Positions 33,399-43,610 are shown, numbered from the stretch's first letter. The stretch is DNA of 64,000 nucleotides from Humibacter sp. RRB41 (GCF_022761015.1 NZ_JAKWJQ010000002.1:496001-560000), one strand, 5' to 3'. Translations and numbers: made by a program. The notes: generated by a model not told the origin, from the sequence alone.

Positions 33399-34055
33399 TC
33401 AGGGCACGAGACCGTTCTCGTACGCGAACGCGACCAGCTGCACCCTGTCGCGCAGGCCGAGCTTCGCGAGCACACGGGAGATGTGCGTCTTCACCGTGGC
33501 CTCGCTGAGGTATTCGCGCTCTGCGATCTCGGAGTTGCTGAGCGCCTTGGCAGCGAGGTCGAAGATCTCCCGCTCTCTCGCGGTGAGGGTGCCGAGCGAC
33601 ACCGGCGCGGTGCGACCGGGCGACGGCGCGAACTGCTCGAGCAGGCGACGGGTGGCGGAGGCCGCGATCACCGCGTTGCCTGCATGCACCGTGCGGATGG
33701 CGGCGAGAAGGAACTCAGGATCGGCATCCTTCAGCACGAATCCGCTCGCGCCCGCCCGGATCGCCCGTGCAGCGCTCTCGTCCGTGTCGAACGTGGTCAA
33801 CACGAGTACCCGAGGCGTCGCACCGATATCGAGCGCGACGATCGCGGCCGTGGCGGCGACGCCGTCCATCTCGGGCATCCGCACGTCCATCAGCAGCACG
33901 TCGGGTCGCATCCGGCTTGCCAACTCGACGGCCTCGCGACCGTTGGATGCCTCGCCGGCGAACTCGAGATCCGGCTGCGACTCGATGAGCATGCGCACGC
34001 CGGCTCGGAACAACGCCTGGTCGTCGACGAGTGCCACGCGAATTCGAGCGCTCAC
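33399..34055 (-). CDS. LuxR-type response regulator
   Basis: 218 residues. The receiver domain (1-120) has the acidic pair VALVDDQ, phospho-acceptor Asp57 in DVLLMDVRMPEMDG, and Lys in GFVLKDA. The C-terminal HTH of the NarL/LuxR type (GTLTAREREIFDLAAKALSN, then SEIAEREYLSEATVKTHISR) binds DNA. It overlaps the kinase gene by ATGA and precedes the ABC exporter, whose expression it probably controls. Confidence 0.95.
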   Translation of the reverse strand: MSARIRVALVDDQALFRAGVRMLIESQPDLEFAGEASNGREAVELASRMRPDVLLMDVRMPEMDGVAATAAIVALDIGATPRVLVLTTFDTDESAARAIRAGASGFVLKDADPEFLLAAIRTVHAGNAVIAASATRRLLEQFAPSPGRTAPVSLGTLTAREREIFDLAAKALSNSEIAEREYLSEATVKTHISRVLAKLGLRDRVQLVAFAYENGLVP

Positions 34056-35251
34056 GACGCCACCTCCGGTCGTGTCACGGCCGGGAGGACCGCGACCACC
34101 TCGTACGACGGCTCGGTCGTCTCGATCGTGCCGACCGTGATCGTCCCGCCGGCCAGGGCCGCTCGCTCGCGCATGCCAGGCAGGCCGTGTCCTGCCGGCT
34201 CGCCCTGATTCACGACCGTCTGCGGCGACTCACGCCGGATCGCGTTTCGCACCCTGATGCGCAGCGCATCGGGCGTCCAGGTCAGTTCCACAGCGACCGG
34301 TCGGGAGGGTTCGCCGTGTCGAAGCGCGTTGGTGAGCGCCTCCTGCAGAATGCGGAAGGCGGCCAAGGCACTGCCCTGCAGCAGGGGGACGGGCATGCCG
34401 CTGTGCGACTCCACGATCAGCAGCCCGGCCTGGCGCATGCCGGCGACCAGCGCAGGAACGTCGTCGAGCGACGGTTGGGGGCCGTCCGGCTCCTCCCTGC
34501 GCAACTGCGTCAGCAACACGCGCACCTCTGCGAGAGCGGAACGTGCGGTCGCGGAGATCGTGCCGAGGGCATCCGCCTGCACGTCGGGATGCTCCGCCCC
34601 GGCATACCGCGCACCGTCGGCCTGCGCGATCACGACGGCGAGCGAGTGCGCGACGACGTCGTGCATGTCCCTCGCGATCGTGGTGCGCTCCTGTTCGACG
34701 GCGGATTCGTACGCTGCACGTTGCGCCTCGACCGCCGCCTGGATGCGCGCCTCGCGCGACTGCCGGACGGTGCGCGTGAGCAGCCCGAGCGTCCAGCTCA
34801 GACCGAAGAGCGTGACCATCCCGATGCTCAGCGCCACCAGATTGACGATCACGTGGGACACCCCGTACGCCACGCTGAAGTAGGAATCCCTGTTCGCGAA
34901 CGTGAGGTAGAACGCAGCGAGAACACCGCCGACGACGGCCGAAGCCAGACCCAGCCACCGCACGGTCCTGCTGCCGTACGCCGCCGTCGCGAACGCCACG
35001 CCGAGCACGGCGACGTCGGCGGCAGTGGCCGCCTGCAGCGTGACCATCTGGCCGAGGGCGGCGACCCAGACGCCGATCAGCGCGAGAGGCGGCGAGAGCC
35101 GGCGAATCGCCAGTGCGACACAGAACAGCACCGCGACGATCGGTCCGATCAGTGGCGCGTTCGCCGCAGCCGACCAGATCACCAGCAACAGAAGCACGCC
35201 GGCGACGACGATATCGACGACCAGCTGGGTTCTGGTGATGGAACGGATCAC
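34052..35251 (-). CDS. Sensor histidine kinase, NarX/DesK type
   Basis: 399 residues. The first 160 hold about five to six membrane segments. The HisKA_3 dimerisation helix has ERTTIARDMHDVVAHSLAVV with phospho-acceptor His197, followed by the ATPase domain with LQEALTNALRHG (N box) and GHGLPGMRERAALAGG (G box). No large extracellular sensor domain is present, so it probably senses the membrane. It forms an operon with the LuxR-type regulator. Confidence 0.95.
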   Translation of the reverse strand: MIRSITRTQLVVDIVVAGVLLLLVIWSAAANAPLIGPIVAVLFCVALAIRRLSPPLALIGVWVAALGQMVTLQAATAADVAVLGVAFATAAYGSRTVRWLGLASAVVGGVLAAFYLTFANRDSYFSVAYGVSHVIVNLVALSIGMVTLFGLSWTLGLLTRTVRQSREARIQAAVEAQRAAYESAVEQERTTIARDMHDVVAHSLAVVIAQADGARYAGAEHPDVQADALGTISATARSALAEVRVLLTQLRREEPDGPQPSLDDVPALVAGMRQAGLLIVESHSGMPVPLLQGSALAAFRILQEALTNALRHGEPSRPVAVELTWTPDALRIRVRNAIRRESPQTVVNQGEPAGHGLPGMRERAALAGGTITVGTIETTEPSYEVVAVLPAVTRPEVAS

Positions 35252-35365
35252 CTGTCAACGGTACGCGGTACCGGTGCCCGAAGGCGCCCTCGGGGAGCCG
35301 GAATCATCCTCGAGACGGATGCGCATGCATCCGCAGGGCGACACGTCGCGCCCGCGATCACGCGG

Positions 35366-36295
35366 CTAGAAGCCGAGCCGTCCGAGTTGCTTCGGATCAC
35401 GCTGCCATTCTTTCGCCACCTTGACGCGGATGGAGAGGAAGACCTTCTGACCCACCAGCGGCTCGATCTGCGCACGCGCCGTCTCGCCGATCGTGCGCAG
35501 CCTCGAGCCGCCCTTGCCGATCACTATCGCCTTCTGGCTGTCGCGCTCGACGAACAGGTTGGCGTAGATCTCGGTCAGCGGTTTGTCCTCCCGTTCCACG
35601 ATGTCGTCGATCGTGACCGCGAGCGAGTGCGGCAGCTCGTCGCGCACGTCTTCGAGCACGGCCTCGCGGATGTACTCGGCGATGCGGTCCTCCAACTGCT
35701 CGTCGGTGACCGTGTCGTCCGGGTAGAGCTGTGGAGACGGCGGCAGCAGCACGATGAGTTCGTCGACGAGCACGTCGAGCTGGCTGCCGCGCACGGCCGA
35801 CAGCGGGATGATCGCATCCCACTCGCGCAGAGACGAGACCGTCAGGAGCTGATCGGCGACAGCGGCCTTGCCCGTGGCATCCGTCTTCGTGACGATCGCC
35901 ACCTTCTTCGCGCGCGGATAGTCTTCGAGACGCTCGTTGATGTACCTGTCGCCCGGACCGATCTTCTCGTCGGCCGGCACGCAGAACCCGATGATGTCGA
36001 CGTCGCCGAGCGTCGACTGCACGAGGGAGTTGAGTCGCTCGCCGAGCAGCGTGCGGGGACGGTGCATCCCCGGGGTGTCGACGACGATGAGCTGACCGTC
36101 CGGCCGGTTGACAATGCCGCGGATCGCGCGCCTCGTGGTCTGCGGCTTCGAGCTGGTGATCGCCACCTTCTCCCCCACCAGAGCGTTCATCAGAGTCGAC
36201 TTGCCGACGTTCGGGCGTCCGATGAACGAGACGAATCCGGCGCGGAACGAGTTCTCGGGGGTGTCCGGCCTGTCGCCGGCGTCGGAGTCGCTCAT
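35366..36295 (-). CDS. era: GTPase Era
   Basis: 309 residues. The G domain has G1 GRPNVGKST (26-34), switch I PQTTRRAIRGI, G3 DTPGMH, and G4 TKTD. The C-terminal KH domain holds FVERDSQKAIVIGKGGSRLR. Era assists 16S rRNA maturation and 30S assembly. The gene overlaps the CorC-like gene by ATGA. Confidence 0.96.
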   Translation of the reverse strand: MSDSDAGDRPDTPENSFRAGFVSFIGRPNVGKSTLMNALVGEKVAITSSKPQTTRRAIRGIVNRPDGQLIVVDTPGMHRPRTLLGERLNSLVQSTLGDVDIIGFCVPADEKIGPGDRYINERLEDYPRAKKVAIVTKTDATGKAAVADQLLTVSSLREWDAIIPLSAVRGSQLDVLVDELIVLLPPSPQLYPDDTVTDEQLEDRIAEYIREAVLEDVRDELPHSLAVTIDDIVEREDKPLTEIYANLFVERDSQKAIVIGKGGSRLRTIGETARAQIEPLVGQKVFLSIRVKVAKEWQRDPKQLGRLGF

Positions 36296-37659
36296 GGTGT
36301 TCGTCCTCTCGTCTCGCGCGGTGCGGACACCGACGCGTCTTCTCGCTGTCGGTCGGATCCCTGCCCATCGGAGTGCTGTCCGTCGGCTTCGTCGATGCCG
36401 AACAGTGCGGCATCCCGTTCGACGAGCACCGTGCTGATGCGGCGTCCGCGACCCTCCGACCTGTCGGCCGTCAGTCTCAGACCACTCACGGTGACGACCG
36501 AGCCTTCGATGGGAAGCCTGCCGAGCACCTTGGCCAGCAGCCCGCCGACCGAGTCGACGTCGTCGTCGTCGAGCTCGATGCCGAAAAGATCGCCCAGCTC
36601 GTCCACCGGGAGCCGTGCGCTGACTCGATAGCGGCCATCGCCGAGCGGCTCGACGAGGGGAACGTCGTGGTCGTACTCGTCCGAGATGTCGCCGACGAGT
36701 TCCTCGATCAGGTCTTCGAGCGTGACCAGGCCGGCGATACCGCCGTATTCGTCAACGACCATCGCGAGGTGGTTCGACTCCAGCTGCATCTGACCCAGGA
36801 GGGCGTCGACCTTCTTCGATTCGGGCACGAACGATGCCGGCCGCACCAGGCTGCCGATCGTCTCGACATCGACGTCCAGCGGACGTTCGTAGGCCTGCCG
36901 CGCCACATCGCGCAGATACAGGATGCCCGCCACCTCGTCGACGTCGTCCCCGACGACCGGTACGCGCGAGACCCCGGTGGAGAGGAAGAGGCTCATCGCG
37001 GTGGAGACCGTCGAGTCGTCGTCGATCGTGATCATGTCGGTGCGCGGGATCATCACCTCGCGCACGAGTGTCTCGTTGAACTCGAAGATCGAGTGGATCA
37101 GCTCCCTGTCGTCCTCTTCGAGCACGTCGAGCTCTGCCGCCTCGTCGACGATGCTGAGCAGCTGCTCCTCGTTCGCGACGGCTGCCGAGCGGGCTCTGGA
37201 CGGGGTGACCCGGTTGCCGAGCACCACCAACCCTCGCGCGATCGGGCCGATCAGCACGCGGATACCATGCACGAGCCACGCGGTCCCCTCGAGCAGGCCC
37301 TTCGCGTGTGCCCGTCCGACGCTGCGCGGGCTGGTGCCCACCAGCACGAACGACACGCCCGTCATGATCGCCGCGGAGAGGATGAGCGCCAGCCACCACT
37401 GATCGAAGATGCTGGCGAACGCGAGCGTGACGAGAACGGCCGCCGTGGTCTCCGCGATGATGCGGGCGAAGCTGATGGCGTTCAGATGCGCTCCAGGGTC
37501 CGCGGCGATGGCCTCGAGCGACCTGCGGAACCGGGAGGTCTGGCCGAGCTCGGCGATGTCACCCCTCGACTGCACCGAGATCGCCGCGTCCACCGCCGCC
37601 ATCAGCCCGCCGAACGCCACCAGAAGCAGTCCGACGACGAGGAACAGTGCGATCAGCAC
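36292..37659 (-). CDS. CNNM/CorC-type membrane protein with CBS domains
   Basis: 455 residues. A DUF21 (CNNM) transmembrane block with about four segments ([36 protein letters not shown]) is followed by a linker ([15 protein letters not shown]), two CBS repeats and the CorC_HlyC domain ([20 protein letters not shown]). This family transports or senses Mg or Co ions and is often misnamed hemolysin. The context between ybeY and era is the usual one in actinobacteria. Confidence 0.92.
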   Translation of the reverse strand: MLIALFLVVGLLLVAFGGLMAAVDAAISVQSRGDIAELGQTSRFRRSLEAIAADPGAHLNAISFARIIAETTAAVLVTLAFASIFDQWWLALILSAAIMTGVSFVLVGTSPRSVGRAHAKGLLEGTAWLVHGIRVLIGPIARGLVVLGNRVTPSRARSAAVANEEQLLSIVDEAAELDVLEEDDRELIHSIFEFNETLVREVMIPRTDMITIDDDSTVSTAMSLFLSTGVSRVPVVGDDVDEVAGILYLRDVARQAYERPLDVDVETIGSLVRPASFVPESKKVDALLGQMQLESNHLAMVVDEYGGIAGLVTLEDLIEELVGDISDEYDHDVPLVEPLGDGRYRVSARLPVDELGDLFGIELDDDDVDSVGGLLAKVLGRLPIEGSVVTVSGLRLTADRSEGRGRRISTVLVERDAALFGIDEADGQHSDGQGSDRQREDASVSAPRETRGRTP

Positions 37660-37669
37660 CGTGCGCCGC

Positions 37670-38131
37670 CTATCGTCGGCGCTCAGCGACGGCGAAGCCG
37701 ACGAGGATGTCGCGCTGGATCGAGAACATCTCGCGCTCCTCGGCGGGCTCGGCGTGATCGAACCCGAGCAAGTGCAGAATGCCGTGCGCCGTCAGCAGCT
37801 TCAACTCGTCCATCAGGCCGTGTCCAGCTGTCTCGGCCTGGGCGGCCGCCACTTGGGGACACAGCACGACGTCGCCGAGCAGCCCGGCTGCTGCCGGCTC
37901 GTCCTCGGTACCGGGGCGCAACTCATCCATCGGAAAGCTCAGCACATCGGTCGGCCCGGGCTCGTCCATCCACTGCACGTGCAGTTGTTCCATCGCAGCC
38001 TCGTCGACGAGCAAGATCGCCAACTCCGCCTCAGTAGAGACGTGCATGGTGTCGAGCGCGTAGATCGCGAGGCGCTGCAGAGCTGCCTCGTCGACCTCGA
38101 TCGCCGATTCGTTGTTGACTTCGATGCTCAC
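37670..38131 (-). CDS. ybeY: rRNA maturation RNase YbeY
   Basis: 153 residues with the metal-binding motif [11 protein letters not shown] (His116, His120, His126) and the upstream [10 protein letters not shown] and [12 protein letters not shown]. It is the single-strand endoribonuclease that processes 16S rRNA ends and supports ribosome quality control. It lies ten bases before the CorC-like gene and 42 bases after phoH. Confidence 0.95.
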   Translation of the reverse strand: MSIEVNNESAIEVDEAALQRLAIYALDTMHVSTEAELAILLVDEAAMEQLHVQWMDEPGPTDVLSFPMDELRPGTEDEPAAAGLLGDVVLCPQVAAAQAETAGHGLMDELKLLTAHGILHLLGFDHAEPAEEREMFSIQRDILVGFAVAERRR

Positions 38132-38173
38132 GGTGTCCTCTTGATCGCGTGCGGCTGGTCGAGGGTGACGACG

Positions 38174-39244
38174 CTAGCGGCGCTTCGGCAGGTGGTCGCG
38201 GGGAACGCCGGTGCGGCGCTCAGCCCGGTTGGCGAACTCGCGAGCCTGCTCACGCTCGTAATGGTCGGCTTGCTTGCGGGCGTCGTACTCGGTGTAGGCA
38301 TCCACGATCCGGCCGACGAGGCTGTGCCGAACGACGTCATCGCTGGTCAGGCGCGAGAAGTGGATGTCGTCGATACCGTCGAGCACCCGGGTCACCAGTC
38401 GCAATCCGCTCGCCGACGTCGGCAGGTCGATCTGGGTGATGTCGCCGGTGACGACCATCCTCGAGCCGAATCCCAGCCTGGTCAGGAACATCTTCATCTG
38501 CTCCGGCGTGGTGTTCTGCGCCTCGTCGAGCACGATGAACGAGTCGTTCAAGGTCCGTCCGCGCATGTACGCGAGCGGGGCGACCTCGATGGTGCCGCTG
38601 GCCAGCAGCTTGGGCACCAGCTCGGGGTCCATCATCTCATTCAACGCGTCGTAGAGCGGCCGGAGGTACGGATCGATCTTGTCCGTGAGCGTGCCAGGCA
38701 GATATCCGAGCCGCTCGCCCGCCTCGATCGCAGGCCTGGACAGGATGATGCGATTGACCTCTTTGCGCTGAAGCGCCTGAACCGCCTTGGCCATCGCGAG
38801 GTACGTCTTGCCTGTACCGGCAGGACCGATGCCGAACACGATCGTGTTCTGATCGATCGCGTCGACGTACTGCTTCTGCCCGAGCGTCTTCGGGCGGATG
38901 CTTTTGCCCTTCGCCGTCAGGATCGCCTGGCTGAGCACGTCGGCCGGGCTGGTACCGGACTGGATGATGCGTGCAGAGCTTGCGACCTCGACCGGACTGA
39001 GATCGTGGCCATCGCGCACCATCACGAGCAGCTCTTCGATCAGGCGTTTGGCAGCCTCGACCTGAGCGGGATCGCCGGTGATCGAGATGTCGTTGCCGCG
39101 TACGTGCACGCTCGCCAACGGGTACTGCTTCTCGAGCGTGGTCAGCAGTCTGTCCTGGGCGCCAAGCAGCCGCACCATGGCGACACCGTCGACGTGCAGC
39201 CGGGCCTCCGCGCTGTCGCGGCCGGCGTCGACCTCGGCCGACAC
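38174..39244 (-). CDS. phoH: PhoH-like ATPase
   Basis: 356 residues from a GTG at 39244, chosen for the GGAG eight bases upstream. A longer reading would overlap the HIT gene. It has an N-terminal KH-like part, then a P-loop domain with Walker A GPAGTGKT (140-147), the family motif ILSRPAIEAGERLGYLPG and Walker B SFIVLDEAQNTTPEQM. PhoH proteins are proposed RNA helicase-like ATPases. Their target is not established. It sits upstream of ybeY, its usual partner. Confidence 0.92.
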   Translation of the reverse strand: MSAEVDAGRDSAEARLHVDGVAMVRLLGAQDRLLTTLEKQYPLASVHVRGNDISITGDPAQVEAAKRLIEELLVMVRDGHDLSPVEVASSARIIQSGTSPADVLSQAILTAKGKSIRPKTLGQKQYVDAIDQNTIVFGIGPAGTGKTYLAMAKAVQALQRKEVNRIILSRPAIEAGERLGYLPGTLTDKIDPYLRPLYDALNEMMDPELVPKLLASGTIEVAPLAYMRGRTLNDSFIVLDEAQNTTPEQMKMFLTRLGFGSRMVVTGDITQIDLPTSASGLRLVTRVLDGIDDIHFSRLTSDDVVRHSLVGRIVDAYTEYDARKQADHYEREQAREFANRAERRTGVPRDHLPKRR

Positions 39245-39248
39245 CTCA

Positions 39249-39605
39249 TCACTCCGAGCCAAGTGTTCCTTCCGAAAGGTCTCCCGCGAGCACATGAGCA
39301 TGCACGTGGAACACCGTTTGACCGGCGGATTCGCCGTTGTTGAAGATCAGACGGAACTCTCCGTCTGCCTTGTCGTCCGCCACCTGCTTGGCCACCCTGA
39401 CGACCTCGGCAAGCAGCTCCGGGTCCTCGGCGGCGAGTTCGACCACATTGCGGTACTGCGCCGTCTTCGGCACGACCACGACGTGAACAGGCGCCTTGGG
39501 TGCGATGTCGTTGAACGCGATCACCCTGTCGTTCTCGAACACCACGTCGGCGGGGATCTCCCGCTCGATGATGCGTGTGAAGATGCTCGGTTCGATCTGC
39601 GTCAT
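39249..39605 (-). CDS. HIT-family nucleotide-binding protein
   Basis: 118 residues from the ATG at 39605 with the histidine triad HVHAHVL (His100, 102, 104) and the opening FTRIIEREIPADVVFENDRV. This is the HinT/PKCI-like branch, which hydrolyses AMP-lysine or acyl-adenylates. It lies between rsmE and phoH, a common arrangement in actinobacteria. Confidence 0.93.
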   Translation of the reverse strand: MTQIEPSIFTRIIEREIPADVVFENDRVIAFNDIAPKAPVHVVVVPKTAQYRNVVELAAEDPELLAEVVRVAKQVADDKADGEFRLIFNNGESAGQTVFHVHAHVLAGDLSEGTLGSE

Positions 39606-39686
39606 GGCATCCATTCTACGAAGTACCGCCGACGTCGGGCGGGTCGTCCCGGCTTGTTCTTCCACAGCGTCATCACGAGACGCATG

Positions 39687-40424
39687 TCACCAGCGACCGA
39701 GTGCCGCGTTCAGCACGGCGATGGCTGCCGGCCCGGCGCTCGAGGTGCGCAGCACCGCGTCGCCGAGCCGTACGGACAACGCACCGGCAGCCGAGAGCCG
39801 CTGCGACTCCTCGGGCGAGACGCCACCCTCCGGCCCGATGACCACCACCACTTCGCGCGTGTCGCTCTGCTCGAATCGGATGCCCGCGAGCGGCTCGTTC
39901 GCGCCCGGCTCGAGCACGAGCATCCGCGTGGTGGCAGCGCGGGCCGCCAGCTGCGCCGTCGTCACCGGCTCCTCGACGGATGCCAGCCACGGCCGCACCG
40001 ACTGCTTCGTCGCTTCGCGCACGATCGACGCCCAGCGCTGCACCCCTTTGAGCTGCTTGTCTCCGGCCCAGCGCGACACCGAGCGTGCAGCCTGCCACGG
40101 GACGATCTGGTCGACGCCGAGCTCGACCGCTGTCTGCACGGCCAACTCGTCACGACCACCCTTGGCGAGCGCCTGCACGAGCACCACCTGAGGACTCGGT
40201 AAAGCTCTCTGCCGAACAGTATGAACTCGCACGACGGCTCTGGATGGTTCTGCGGTCTCGAGCACGCCACCGAGGAGCAGGCCGTGTCCGTTCGACACGG
40301 TCACGACGTCGCCGACTCTGGTGCGGCTCACCGTCACCATGTGCTTCGCCTCGGCCCCTTCGAGCACGACCTCGCCGCCGACGGTGGCGTCGGCCAGGTC
40401 CTCGCGCAGATAGAGGTTCGCCAT
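39687..40424 (-). CDS. rsmE: 16S rRNA (uracil-1498-N3)-methyltransferase
   Basis: 245 residues. The N-terminal PUA-like part ends near residue 75. The SPOUT domain has VLVQALAKGGRDELAVQTAV, ATKQSVRPWLASVE and the knot motif VVVVIGPEGGVSPEESQRL with RLGDAVLRTSSAGPAAIAVL. It methylates U1498 of 16S rRNA. It lies eight bases after dnaJ. Confidence 0.95.
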   Translation of the reverse strand: MANLYLREDLADATVGGEVVLEGAEAKHMVTVSRTRVGDVVTVSNGHGLLLGGVLETAEPSRAVVRVHTVRQRALPSPQVVLVQALAKGGRDELAVQTAVELGVDQIVPWQAARSVSRWAGDKQLKGVQRWASIVREATKQSVRPWLASVEEPVTTAQLAARAATTRMLVLEPGANEPLAGIRFEQSDTREVVVVIGPEGGVSPEESQRLSAAGALSVRLGDAVLRTSSAGPAAIAVLNAALGRW

Positions 40425-40431
40425 CTGATGA

Positions 40432-41538
40432 CTACAGAAAACGGTCGCGCAGTTTGGAGAACAGACCCTGCTGGAAGCGCGCCAGCGACGGCGCCTCTGC
40501 TTTGTGCCGTGCTGCGAACTGCTCGATCAACTCGCGTTCGTGTCTGTCGAGCTTGGTCGGCGTGACGACCTGAACGCCGATGCGCAGATCTCCGCGGCCG
40601 CTGCCGCGCAGGTGGGTGATGCCACGAGCCTTGATCGTGACCACGTCGGCGCTCTGCACGCCCGGCTTCAGCTCGACGTCGATGTCGCCGTCGAGCGCCT
40701 TCACCTTGGCGTGCGTGCCGAGCACCGCATCCGGCATCGAAATGGAGAGCGTGCAGAGCAGGTCGTCGCCGTCGCGGCTGAACACCTCGTGGTGCCGCAC
40801 CTTGATCTCGAGGTACAGGTCGCCGTTCGGGCCCCCGGCAGGTCCCGCCTCGCCACTGCCCGGCATCTGCAGCCGCAGACCGGTGTCGACTCCGGCTGGG
40901 ATGTCGACGGGCACCGTGCGACGCGCGCGAACCCGGCCCTGGCCCTGGCAGGTCACGCAGGGGGTGGCGATGACGGTGCCGTAGCCGCGGCACGTGCCGC
41001 ACGGCGACGAGGTCATCACGTTGCCGAGAAGGGAACGAACCGTGCGCTGGATGCTTCCCGTTCCGTGGCAGATGTCGCAGGTGACCGGCGCGGTACCGGG
41101 CTGGCAGCAGCTGCCGCCGCAGGTCTCGCACACCACGGCCGTGTCGACTTCGAGGTCGCGGTGAGCGCCGAAGATCACCTCGTCGAGGTCGACCTCGACA
41201 CGCAGCAGGGCGTCTTGACCGCGCTCCCTGCGCGAGCGGGGACCGCGCTGGTTGCCGCCGCCACCGCCGGCGCCGAAGAACGTCTCGAAGATGTCGCCGA
41301 AACCGCCGAAACCTGCGCCACCGTCGAAGCCCGGTTGCGGACCGAGGTCGTACTGCTGACGTTGCTGGGGGTCGCTCAACACGTCGTAGGCATGCGTGAC
41401 GAGCTTGAAACGCTCCGAAGCCTCTGGACTCGGATTGACATCGGGGTGCAGCTCGCGCGCAAGCCTGCGGTACGCCTTCTTGATCTCGTCGCTCGTCGCG
41501 TCACGCGCGACGCCGAGAACTTCGTAATGGTCGGCCAC
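40432..41538 (-). CDS. dnaJ: Molecular chaperone DnaJ
   Basis: 368 residues: J domain with [18 protein letters not shown] (HPD triad), a Gly/Phe-rich region ([20 protein letters not shown]), four Cys motifs ([32 protein letters not shown]) and the substrate-binding C-terminus. The first zinc motif ends GSC where GxG is usual. It is the second DnaJ type that follows hrcA in actinobacteria. The hrcA-dnaJ pair is controlled by the CIRCE element upstream of hrcA. Confidence 0.95.
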   Translation of the reverse strand: MADHYEVLGVARDATSDEIKKAYRRLARELHPDVNPSPEASERFKLVTHAYDVLSDPQQRQQYDLGPQPGFDGGAGFGGFGDIFETFFGAGGGGGNQRGPRSRRERGQDALLRVEVDLDEVIFGAHRDLEVDTAVVCETCGGSCCQPGTAPVTCDICHGTGSIQRTVRSLLGNVMTSSPCGTCRGYGTVIATPCVTCQGQGRVRARRTVPVDIPAGVDTGLRLQMPGSGEAGPAGGPNGDLYLEIKVRHHEVFSRDGDDLLCTLSISMPDAVLGTHAKVKALDGDIDVELKPGVQSADVVTIKARGITHLRGSGRGDLRIGVQVVTPTKLDRHERELIEQFAARHKAEAPSLARFQQGLFSKLRDRFL

Positions 41539-41597
41539 GGAAGAGGGGTTTCCTTAACTGTCGTGTACTGAGTGCGTCACGCCTGCCTGCTGAGCTG

Positions 41598-42632
41598 TCA
41601 CTCGCCGAGCAGACGCGAAAGATAACGGGCCACGGCACGTACCGCCGCCATGTTGTTCGAGTAGTCCATGCGGGTCGGTCCGAGCACGCCGAGCCTGGCG
41701 ACGTCGGTGCCGAACCCCGCGTATCCGCTGGCGACCACGGATGCCTCAGACAGCGTCGCCGCCGCGTTCTCGCGTCCGATCCGCACGGCCACCCCGTGCT
41801 GGTCGCGCTCCATCTCGCCGAACAGCTTGAGCAGCTCCACCTGCTCCTCGATCGCTTCGAGCACAGGGGTCACGCTGCCCGTGAAGTCGATCTCCGTGCG
41901 CACGAGATTCGCCGCGCCCGCCATGATCAGGCGCTCCTGCCTGGTGGATTCGATCTGCTCGACGATGGCCGAGCACAACGCGGCGGCGAAACCGCGGGCA
42001 TCCTCGTCCCATCGCTCCGCTGACAGCGTTTCCGGCAGTCTGCGCAGCGTGGCCGCCGCATCCGTCAGCCGCATCCCTGCCGCTTCGGCGTTGACTCTGG
42101 CCCGCAACTCCGCGAGAGCAACCTCGTCGAGCTCGCCGTCCGGTTCGGCTACGCCCTGCTCGACGATGCCGGAGTCGGCGATCAGCACACACAGCACGCG
42201 ACGGGGAGCCAGCGGAACGAACTCGATGTGACGCACCCTGGCACGCGATGTCGACGGATACTGCACGAGCGCGACCTGATGCGTCAGCTGCGCGAGCAGC
42301 CGCACCGTGCGGGCGAGAACGTCGTCAACGTCGACCGACTGCCCGAGAAACACCTCGATGGCCTGCCGCTGAGCGGCCGAAAGCGGACGGACCTCCGACA
42401 TGCGGTCGACGAAGAGCCGATACCCCTTGTCTGTAGGGACACGGCCGGATGACGTGTGCGGGGCGACGATGAGCTCTTCTTCTTCGAGCGCAGCCATGTC
42501 GTTGCGAATCGTCGCTGCCGACACGTCGAACCCGTGCCGCTCGACGATGCTCTTCGACCCGACCGGCTCCCTGGATGCCACGTAGTCCTGCACGATCACC
42601 CGCAGGACTTCGAGGCTGCGATCAGAAACCAC
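41598..42632 (-). CDS. hrcA: Heat-inducible transcription repressor HrcA
   Basis: 344 residues with the N-terminal winged helix (VDYVASREPVGSKSIVERHG-like segment: DYVASREPVGSKSIVE, then SAATIRNDMAALEEEELI) and HTSSGRVPTDKGYRLFVD. The C-terminal dimer domain follows. HrcA binds CIRCE and represses heat-shock genes until denatured. A perfect CIRCE lies 36 bases before its ATG, so it controls itself and dnaJ. Confidence 0.96.
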   Translation of the reverse strand: MVSDRSLEVLRVIVQDYVASREPVGSKSIVERHGFDVSAATIRNDMAALEEEELIVAPHTSSGRVPTDKGYRLFVDRMSEVRPLSAAQRQAIEVFLGQSVDVDDVLARTVRLLAQLTHQVALVQYPSTSRARVRHIEFVPLAPRRVLCVLIADSGIVEQGVAEPDGELDEVALAELRARVNAEAAGMRLTDAAATLRRLPETLSAERWDEDARGFAAALCSAIVEQIESTRQERLIMAGAANLVRTEIDFTGSVTPVLEAIEEQVELLKLFGEMERDQHGVAVRIGRENAAATLSEASVVASGYAGFGTDVARLGVLGPTRMDYSNNMAAVRAVARYLSRLLGE

Positions 42633-42667
42633 TCCGCCTGCTCCTTCCGGTCACCGCGGGCAAGGCA

Positions 42668-42694
42668 TTGGCACTCACCACTGTCGAGTGCCAA
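42668..42694. promoter_or_regulatory. CIRCE operator
   Basis: TTGGCACTC, nine bases, GAGTGCCAA: a perfect 9-9-9 palindrome, close to the consensus TTAGCACTC-N9-GAGTGCTAA. A TATGAT -10 box on the minus strand (42694-42699) touches its edge, so HrcA bound here would block the hrcA promoter. Confidence 0.92.
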
Positions 42695-43028
42695 TCATAT
42701 CGCCAGCACCCGATCCCGCGCTGAGCGGGTCGGGCGATTCGCAGCGATAACCCGATGAGGTCGGTCACCGCGGCGGCTCCTTGTCGTCACGGCACGTCGA
42801 GAAAGTGCTGATCGGAATGTGGCGCCCGAAGCCTATCGACCCCGCTGTCTACCGCGGAAATCGAGGACGCAATCGTGTCGCGCGCGCCGGCGAGCTGCCA
42901 TTGCAGACGCGCTGGGCGGGCAGTACCTTATGCCTGAGCTCGCGCACAGCCGTGCGCCGTGTGCATGCGCTCCTGCGCCTGCCCTGGGCGAGACCATGAT
43001 CCCGCAACCGTTCGAAAGGCACCGTACG
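42695..43028. other. Intergenic region between hrcA and DUF4870 gene
   Basis: This 334-base stretch holds the hrcA promoter edge and a hairpin at 42709-42734 (CCCGA/TCGGG and CCCGC/GCGGG arms). It ends with the GAAAGG ribosome site of the rightward gene at 43029. Open frames upstream of 43029 lack coding features, so no other gene is called. Confidence 0.5.
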
Positions 43029-43610
43029 ATGAGCGATCCGAACGCACCACAAGAACCGGCAGATCCCAACCAGCAGCCGCCTGCACCACAGCAGCCGCCT
43101 GCACCACAGCAGCCGCAGTACGGACAGCAGCCGCCGCAGGCGGGACAGCAGCCGCCCCAGTACGCGCAGCAGCCGCCGCAATACGGTCAGCAGCAGCCGC
43201 CCCAGTACGGGCAGCAGCCGCCGCAATACGGGCAGCCTCAGTATGCAGCCCCCGGCCAGCCGCTGTCGCCGGAGTCCGACAAGACTGCGGCGATGTGGGC
43301 TCACATCGGAGGCGTGGTCGGCTTCCTGCCTTCTCTCATCATCTGGCTCGTCCTCAAGGATCGCGGCCCGCGTACCAACGTCGAGGGCAAGGAAGCGCTG
43401 AACTGGCAGATCACGTTCACGATCATCGAGGTCGCGATCCAGATCCTCAGCGTGATCTTCGGCGTCTTCTTCTGGCCGATCACGATCCTGTTCTCGCTCT
43501 TGTTCTGGGCGGTGTGGATCGTCAATATCGTCTTCTCGATCCTTGGCGGGGTGCGTGTGAACGCCGGCGGCAGCTACCGTTACCCGTTCAACTTCCGTTT
43601 CATCAAGTAG
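43029..43610 (+). CDS. DUF4870 membrane protein with Gln/Pro repeats
   Basis: 193 residues. Residues 10-80 are repeats of QQPPQYGQ-type units, a disordered cytoplasmic tail. The C-terminal half is a DUF4870 domain: WAHIGGVVGFLPSLIIWLVL, then KDRGPRTNVEGKEALNWQIT, and two further membrane segments ending GGSYRYPFNFRFIK. DUF4870 proteins are widespread and unassigned. It is followed after 123 bases by a second member in the same direction. Confidence 0.88.
   Translation: MSDPNAPQEPADPNQQPPAPQQPPAPQQPQYGQQPPQAGQQPPQYAQQPPQYGQQQPPQYGQQPPQYGQPQYAAPGQPLSPESDKTAAMWAHIGGVVGFLPSLIIWLVLKDRGPRTNVEGKEALNWQITFTIIEVAIQILSVIFGVFFWPITILFSLLFWAVWIVNIVFSILGGVRVNAGGSYRYPFNFRFIK

Noticed and set aside
43060-43260. 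Short tandem DNA repeats resembling a CRISPR or satellite
   Set aside because: The units are in-frame codons for QQPPQYGQ-type repeats in a DUF4870 protein, with no spacers or equal unit lengths.
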